In this document: positions 60,274 to 64,000 of the stretch, in pieces | Position numbering within the stretch: the stretch's first letter is position 1 | How the letters are laid out: every line of letters starts with the position of its first letter | Origin: Actinoplanes sp. KI2 | Lineage (GTDB): Bacteria; Actinomycetota; Actinomycetes; Mycobacteriales; Micromonosporaceae | DNA length: 64,000 bases | Direction: 5' to 3' | Assembly: GCF_025630775.1 (NCBI RefSeq) | Contig: NZ_JAOSZE010000047.1 | Location: forward strand, 1 to 64,000 | The notes under the pieces: model-generated | Told to the model about the DNA's origin: nothing | Databases searched by the model: none | What the model saw: the letters and a program-made list of their open reading frames with translations, nothing else | Position numbers and translations under genes: made by a program

Positions 60274-60555
60274 CTACTTCAGAACCTGGCGTGCCGTCCG
60301 CACGTAGGCGGCGCCGACGTCCTCGATGAGTCCGGCGCTCATGGTGAACGCGTCCTTCATCCAGGGGTACGGTGCGATCTTCGCGGCGTCCTTCTCGAAC
60401 GCCACGAAGTCGGCGACGCCGCGCTCGTACACGTTCACCGCCAGCGTGCCGATCTCCCGGCCGAACTTGCGGCCGCGGTCGCGACGGGCCTCCAGATGGG
60501 CGACCGCCTTGGGCGCCGCGGTGTCGCGGGCGGGCTTGGTGGTTGTGGCTGTCAT
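60274..60555 (-). CDS. Phasin-like small helical protein
   Basis: This is a 93-aa, helix-rich, amphipathic protein without Cys. The core GREIGTLAVNVYERGVADFVAFEKDAAK and the end AYVRTARQVLK look like a short phasin or lipid-granule-associated protein, but no family signature is certain. It has GAGGGAGG before the ATG. Its promoter combines a DosR-like box, a -10 TAACTT and GTTAGC repeats, so it is probably controlled both by the hypoxia regulator and by the adjacent XRE protein. With WS/DGAT genes nearby, a coat for lipid or polyester bodies is a reasonable guess. Confidence 0.6.
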   Translation of the reverse strand: MTATTTKPARDTAAPKAVAHLEARRDRGRKFGREIGTLAVNVYERGVADFVAFEKDAAKIAPYPWMKDAFTMSAGLIEDVGAAYVRTARQVLK

Positions 60556-60572
60556 GACTCTCGCCTCCCTCT

Positions 60573-60600
60573 GTTAGCAAGTTAGCTCCATTTTGCTAAC
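60573..60600. promoter_or_regulatory. GTTAGC-repeat operator
   Basis: GTTAGCAA (60573-60580) and TTGCTAAC (60593-60600) are a perfect inverted repeat, with an extra AGTTAGCT palindrome between them. The cluster covers the -10 and +1 region of the phasin-like gene. It is AT-rich relative to its surroundings. Confidence 0.65.
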
Positions 60601-60621
60601 GCGGTCAGGGTCGTCCAGCCC
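60579..60621 (-). promoter_or_regulatory. DosR-like box plus -10 for the phasin-like gene
   Basis: Minus-strand GGGCTGGACGACCCT (60621-60607), a 22-bp spacer, then TAACTT (60584-60579). The ATG is at 60555. The box is one of the weaker matches. Confidence 0.55.
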
Positions 60622-60646
60622 GTCCTCTTCGGACCTTCGCGGGGGA

Positions 60647-60940
60647 TCAGTGCCGACTGAGCCGGTCCATCTCGTGCCGGATCGCCTCTTCGGACGGCGC
60701 CGATCCGAAGTACACGTCCCAGGCATGGAACACCAGGCCGATTCCCCAGCCCAGCATCGGGATGATCGGCCAGTAGAAGCCGCCCGGGGTGGTCACCCAC
60801 CAGATCCCGTTCAGGAAGAGGTTCACCAGCACGTACGCCAGGACGTGCGCTCCGAAGTCCCGCCGCTTGCGCAGCCGGGCCACCGCTTCGGCGCGGAGAT
60901 CCGGCACGCCGGCCGGCTCCTTCAGTTCGGAAGTGCTCAT
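60647..60940 (-). CDS. 2TM-domain protein
   Basis: This is a 97-aa protein with a charged N-terminus (RAEAVARLRKRRDFGAHVLAYV), two membrane helices (LAYVLVNLFLNGIWWV and FYWPIIPMLGWGIGLVFHAW) and the end RHEMDRLSRH. This is the 2TM domain, often fused to histidine kinases or found alone as here. Its function is unknown. The ATG at 60938-60940 follows GAGGAGG. Confidence 0.88.
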   Translation of the reverse strand: MSTSELKEPAGVPDLRAEAVARLRKRRDFGAHVLAYVLVNLFLNGIWWVTTPGGFYWPIIPMLGWGIGLVFHAWDVYFGSAPSEEAIRHEMDRLSRH

Positions 60941-60970
60941 CGCCGGCCTCCTCTCTGTCACCTACCCTCC

Positions 60971-61014
60971 ACCGTCCTCGCCGGACCCGGTCCGCGAGCA
61001 GAGCCGATCGGCCC
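60971..61014 (-). promoter_or_regulatory. DosR-like box plus -10 for the 2TM gene
   Basis: Minus-strand GGGCCGATCGGCTCT (61014-61000), a 23-bp spacer, then GACGGT (60976-60971). Confidence 0.7.
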
Positions 61015-61022
61015 GGCCGTCC

Positions 61023-61065
61023 GGAGCTTCCGGCCCTGCCGGGCGCGGACCCGCACCGGTACGCC
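61023..61065 (+). promoter_or_regulatory. DosR-like box plus -10 for the PPOX gene
   Basis: GGAGCTTCCGGCCCT at 61023-61037, a 22-bp spacer, then TACGCC at 61060-61065. It forms a divergent pair with the 2TM promoter. Confidence 0.6.
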
Positions 61066-61085
61066 TGGAAGGGAGGGGGTGCCCC

Positions 61086-61571
61086 ATGTCGATCTCAACC
61101 ACGCACCGGCGACCCACCACACTCCAGATCCGGCACGCGCTGTCGCACGCGTCGTTCGCGGTGCTCAGCCACGTGACACCGGCCGGCGCGCCGCGCTCCA
61201 GCGGCGTCGTCTACACGATGTCCGGCGACCGCATGTACGTCGTGGTCGCCGAGGACAGCTGGAAGGCCCGGCACATCGCCGCCGACAGCCACGTGGCGGT
61301 GACCGTCCCGATCCGTCGCGGCGGCCTGCTCGCGCTGCTGTTCCCGATCCCGCCGGCCACCGTCAGCTTCCCGGCCGTCGCGGTCGTGCATTCCCCGGAG
61401 GTGCTGGCCGGTCTGCCCGATCTCGTCCGGCTGCTTCCCGAGGAGCGGCGCAGCCGATGCGCGGTCCTCGAGATCCGGCCGACCGGGCACTTCCTGACCT
61501 ACGGTCTGGGCGTGCCGCTACGCCGGATGCGCGATCCGGCCGCGTCCCGGGCCCGCGTCCCGATCGGATGA
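61086..61571 (+). CDS. Pyridoxamine 5'-phosphate oxidase-family (PPOX) protein
   Basis: This is a 161-aa split-barrel flavin-type protein. HASFAVLSHVTPAGAPRSSGVVY, YVVVAEDSWKARHIAADSHVAVTVP and CAVLEIRPTGHFLTYGLGV fit the FMN/F420-binding PNPOx fold. The substrate is unknown; relatives in hypoxia regulons reduce quinones or haem products. The ATG follows GGGAGGGG. Confidence 0.85.
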   Translation: MSISTTHRRPTTLQIRHALSHASFAVLSHVTPAGAPRSSGVVYTMSGDRMYVVVAEDSWKARHIAADSHVAVTVPIRRGGLLALLFPIPPATVSFPAVAVVHSPEVLAGLPDLVRLLPEERRSRCAVLEIRPTGHFLTYGLGVPLRRMRDPAASRARVPIG

Positions 61572-61584
61572 GCGCAACGCCTTC

Positions 61585-61612
61585 GAGCCCGCCCGCCGCA
61601 GCGGGCGGGCTC
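61585..61612. terminator. Bidirectional stem-loop between PPOX and DUF4389 genes
   Basis: A perfect 12-bp stem (GAGCCCGCCCGC / GCGGGCGGGCTC) with a 4-nt loop lies between the convergent stops at 61571 and 61626. Confidence 0.85.
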
Positions 61613-61625
61613 CGCTACACCCGCG

Positions 61626-63065
61626 TCAGGTTCCGATGGGTACCGGCGGCGACTGTGGAGTCGGCGCGGACGGCCCGATCCCCGGTGGCGGTTCGGTGTG
61701 CCGGCGGCCCAGGCCGACGCCGCCGAGGACGATCAGGCCGACCGCGATCAGGCCGAGCACGATCCCGGCGGTCAGCAGACCGCCGCCGAGAACGGCCAGG
61801 CGTGGCACCTGGACGGCGCCGCGCGCGTCGACGGCGACGCCCGGCGAGCCGTCGGCGTTCGTCACGACCACCGCGTATTCGCCATCGGTCACCTTCCACT
61901 GCAGGGTCGCCGTGCCCGGGCCGGTCGCCGAGGCCAGCCAGAACGGCTGGGCCGCCGGGTTCGCGACCGCCTGGGTCGCGCCGGCCGCCCGGTCGTAGCG
62001 GGCCGAGCCCGCGGTCACTGCGGTGAGCTCGTCGTGGGCGGTGCCGGCCAACCAGGCGTCGACCGACGACTGCGGGGCGACGCCGACGAAGACCGGCCGG
62101 CCGGTCGGCGAGGTCACCTTCACCCGCAGCCCGCCGACATCGGCGAGACCACTGGTGAACACGCTCGGGTCGACGATCTCCAGGTTCTCCGCCGTGACGG
62201 CCGCGGTGGTGCTGCTGAGCACCACGGACGGGCTGGTCACGTAGCCGTCGCGGTCCCGCCCGGCGTCGAGCGCCAGTAGCACACCGCCGCCGACGCCCAG
62301 TCCGATCGCGGGCGCCAGCAGCAACACGCCGGCGACCAAGGCGAAGATCGAGCCGGCCGTCGAGGGCGCCCGGGCAACGATCGGTGACCCGGCACGGGCT
62401 GGCTCGTCGGGGCGGGGGTCCGGCTCCGGGCCGCCCTGGTCCAGCCGGAACGGCGGGTACTGCCCGGGCAGCAGGATCAGATAGCCGGCCACCCGCAGCT
62501 GCCAGCGGGCGACGCCGACCAGCAGGTCATGCAGGCCGCCCGGGTACCGGCCGGTGAACAGCAGGGCGAAGCCGGCGACCAGCACCACGGCCCCGACCAC
62601 GCTCAGTGGCACGGCCGTACGGGTGTCGCCCGACTGGTACGACCAGGTAGCGCCGGTGAGCGCGCCCAGGATGATCAGATGCGGCACGGCGAACAGCCAT
62701 GCCACCAGCGGCAGCCACCGGCGCGGCGACGGCGCGTCCGCGTCCAGCCGCAGCCGCGCCGGGTAGTCCGGCACGTCGGCCAGCGTGAACGGCGGGTACC
62801 GGTCGGTTCCCAGAGCTTGGTAGCCGTAGTAGCCGACTCGCCAGCTCCAGCGTAGTACCCCGGTGTTGTAGGCGCGGATCGAGGCCGGGTAGCGGCCGGT
62901 GAACAGCACGGCGAGATAGGCCACCAGAGTGAGGACAAGGAGGCCGACCCAGAGCACGGCCAGCGCGAAGTAGTGCGGAATCAGCAGGAGCCACTTGACG
63001 AGCCAGAGCCATCGGCTCGGCGTCTCGTCGCGGTGTGCCTCGACCCGCACGGGATAGCGGTCCAT
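61626..63065 (-). CDS. DUF4389-repeat membrane protein
   Basis: This is a 479-aa protein. Two DUF4389 units (about residues 1-95 and 100-200) each have paired membrane helices, the phrase LFTGRYP and a YPPF end. A third membrane helix (about 232-258) leads to a long extracytoplasmic beta-rich domain (about 262-425), then a last helix (about 430-452) and a Pro-rich tail. The family is found in actinobacterial stress clusters without known function. The ATG at 63063-63065 follows GGGAGGT. Confidence 0.87.
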   Translation of the reverse strand: MDRYPVRVEAHRDETPSRWLWLVKWLLLIPHYFALAVLWVGLLVLTLVAYLAVLFTGRYPASIRAYNTGVLRWSWRVGYYGYQALGTDRYPPFTLADVPDYPARLRLDADAPSPRRWLPLVAWLFAVPHLIILGALTGATWSYQSGDTRTAVPLSVVGAVVLVAGFALLFTGRYPGGLHDLLVGVARWQLRVAGYLILLPGQYPPFRLDQGGPEPDPRPDEPARAGSPIVARAPSTAGSIFALVAGVLLLAPAIGLGVGGGVLLALDAGRDRDGYVTSPSVVLSSTTAAVTAENLEIVDPSVFTSGLADVGGLRVKVTSPTGRPVFVGVAPQSSVDAWLAGTAHDELTAVTAGSARYDRAAGATQAVANPAAQPFWLASATGPGTATLQWKVTDGEYAVVVTNADGSPGVAVDARGAVQVPRLAVLGGGLLTAGIVLGLIAVGLIVLGGVGLGRRHTEPPPGIGPSAPTPQSPPVPIGT

Positions 63066-63088
63066 GACACCTCCCAAGGAATACCTCC

Positions 63089-63133
63089 AGCTGACCCCCG
63101 TGGCGGTCCCCGCGGACAGGGCCGTCCGGCCCT
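63089..63133 (-). promoter_or_regulatory. DosR-like box plus -10 for the DUF4389 gene
   Basis: The near-perfect palindrome AGGGCCGTCCGGCCCT (63118-63133) is read here leftward: a 23-bp spacer, then TCAGCT (63094-63089). Confidence 0.7.
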
Positions 63134-63162
63134 GCTCACGAGGGCCGTGGGCTCTCTAGCCT
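63118..63162 (+). promoter_or_regulatory. Same box with -10 for the rightward gene
   Basis: Read rightward, the same palindrome is followed after 23 bp by TAGCCT (63157-63162). A second, weaker box (AGGGCCGTGGGCTCT, 63141-63155) overlaps the spacer. Confidence 0.7.
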
Positions 63163-63184
63163 CGGGAGGAAGGGAGTGCGGCCC

Positions 63185-63658
63185 ATGTTGTCGGTCTTCG
63201 ATCTTCTCGTGATGCATCCGTTCGTCGCGGATCTGCCGGCCGGGTGGCTGCACCGGATCGCGCTGCACGCCCGGCCGGTGCATCACGTCAGCGGTTTCCG
63301 ACTGTTCCGTGAGGACACCCCGGCCGATCGGCTGTGGCTCGTGCACTCCGGCGACGTCGCGATCGACATGTGCGTGCCCGGCCGCGGCGACATCGTCGTC
63401 GAGCACCTCGGCGCCGGTTCGGTGGTGGGCTGGTCGTGGCTGCTCCCGCCGCACCGCTACCGGTTCGGTGCGAAAGTCGCCGACGACATCCGGGCGGTCG
63501 AGGTCGACGCAGCCCACGTCCGCTCGCTGATCGCCGAGGACGCCGAACTGGGGCGCGAGCTCGAGAGCCGCCTCCTCGCGGTGGTCGCCGACCGGCTGCT
63601 GGCCGCCCGGAACCGGCTCGTCGAGCTGTACGTGTTCCCGGGCGACCACGGCCACTGA
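63185..63658 (+). CDS. Cyclic-nucleotide-binding-fold protein without DNA-binding domain
   Basis: This is a 157-aa protein, one Crp-type domain: VSGFRLFREDTPADRLWLVHSG, VAIDMCVPGRGD, VVGWSWLLPPHRYRFG and a C-terminal helix ending RLVELYVFPGDHGH. No helix-turn-helix follows. It is paralogous to the protein inside the hydrogenase operon (35040-35528). The ligand is unknown; an intact phosphate-binding cassette is not evident. The ATG at 63185 is preceded by AAGGGAG. Confidence 0.85.
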   Translation: MLSVFDLLVMHPFVADLPAGWLHRIALHARPVHHVSGFRLFREDTPADRLWLVHSGDVAIDMCVPGRGDIVVEHLGAGSVVGWSWLLPPHRYRFGAKVADDIRAVEVDAAHVRSLIAEDAELGRELESRLLAVVADRLLAARNRLVELYVFPGDHGH

Positions 63659-63715
63659 CGGGCCGACCGGGCCGGGGCGGGCCGCCCCCGCCAGCCCCGG
63701 CGGCGAGCTCGGCTG

Positions 63716-64000
63716 TCAGTTCGGACGGCCCGCGCCGGGCGAGAATGCCGCCCGGTCACCGTGCGGGTCGATTGTCGACGCGGACGCCAGGAGGTTGCGG
63801 GTCCAGTCGCCGATCGCGGCCCAGTCCCGCAGGTCCCGGCGGGTCGCCTGGCCGTGGGTCGCCTGGCCGCGGGTCGCCTGGCCGCGCGCCGCCCGGCCGC
63901 GCGCCGCGGGGTCGGCGCCGCCGAACAGCCCGACCGCCACCGGGTGCAGCCAGGACCGCTTCGCCAGCGCCCGGTGCAGTTGCGCCCAGCTGCGCCGCCA
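63716..64000 (-). CDS. Flavodoxin-domain protein, C-terminal part
   Basis: The minus-strand frame is open from the right window edge to the TGA at 63716-63718, so the start lies outside. Visible sequence includes WLHPVAVGLFGGADP, then a short tandem repeat (RGQAT type), then RRDLRDWAAIGDWTRNLLA. The order of a GLFGG-type strand and an RDWxAIxxW motif resembles the C-terminus of flavodoxin/HemG-like proteins of actinobacteria. The family call is tentative. Confidence 0.5.
   Translation of the reverse strand, partial: WRRSWAQLHRALAKRSWLHPVAVGLFGGADPAARGRAARGQATRGQATHGQATRRDLRDWAAIGDWTRNLLASASTIDPHGDRAAFSPGAGRPN
63843..63902. repeat. 15-bp tandem repeat in the flavodoxin-like gene
   Basis: GTCGCCTGGCCGTGG and three variants follow head to tail (63843, 63858, 63873, 63888). 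On the coding (minus) strand they encode five-residue units of the RGQAT type. Confidence 0.8.

Overview
The window is about 72% GC, uses strongly GC-biased codons, has many GTG starts and 4-bp ATGA/GTGA overlaps, and carries gene families typical of Actinomycetota (WS/DGAT acyltransferases, F420-type nitroreductase, OsdR/DosR-style boxes, PlsB2/PlsC pair). A Micromonosporaceae-like soil actinomycete is my best guess; this is inference from gene content, not from a search. I see no tRNA, rRNA, CRISPR, transposase or phage gene.

The unifying signal is regulatory. At least 20 intergenic sites match a 15-bp imperfect palindrome, roughly GGGaCC-nnn-GGcCCT. Nearly all sit 22-23 bp upstream of a hexamer of the form nA-n-n-n-T that fits a -10 box. 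The motif resembles the DosR/DevR (OsdR) hypoxia boxes of mycobacteria and streptomycetes, so I read the window as a large hypoxia/dormancy island. The response regulator itself is not in the window.

Layout: (1) 0-7.3 kb: a truncated TSUP transporter, a lipoprotein, a SHOCT protein, an overlapping operon of membrane electron-transfer genes (small TM protein, ApbE, ferric-reductase-like TM protein, NuoF-like flavoprotein, ferredoxin), and a P1B-5 metal ATPase fused to a hemerythrin domain. (2) 7.4-10.4 kb: small ORFs, a ferric-reductase/ferredoxin-reductase operon, and DoxX behind a perfect 18-bp palindrome. (3) 10.4-33.7 kb: a lipid module. A leftward operon (plsB, HAD-PlsC fusion, gpsA, WS/DGAT) diverges from a rightward operon (etfB, etfA, acyl-CoA dehydrogenase, a 2572-aa KS-AT-KS-ACP-ACP-KR-DH synthase, an 1838-aa single-chain acyl-CoA carboxylase). 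A convergent Sfp-type phosphopantetheinyl transferase closes it. (4) 33.9-43.8 kb: a complete group 3b-like [NiFe] hydrogenase operon with protease and hypFCDE, and a cyclic-nucleotide-fold protein inserted between structural genes. (5) 43.8-57.9 kb: five universal stress proteins, a YbdK-like ligase, an SQR-TusE-DsrE sulfur operon, an eRF1-like protein, GerW, F420-type nitroreductase, a DUF2202 ferritin-like protein, a CBS-BON protein and two WS/DGATs. (6) 57.9-64 kb: hydrolase, patatin, an XRE regulator facing a phasin-like gene, a 2TM protein, PPOX, a DUF4389 membrane protein, a second cyclic-nucleotide-fold protein and a truncated flavodoxin-like gene.

How it may fit together (inference): under low oxygen the cell disposes of reductant through H2/polysulfide chemistry (hydrogenase, SQR and sulfur relay), membrane flavoprotein chains and lipid synthesis. 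The synthase, its dedicated carboxylase and PPTase would make an unusual acyl chain. PlsB, PlsC, GpsA and WS/DGATs would esterify it to glycerol, and the phasin-like protein could coat the storage bodies. The stress proteins, GerW, eRF1-like and ferritin-like proteins would support survival in the resting state.
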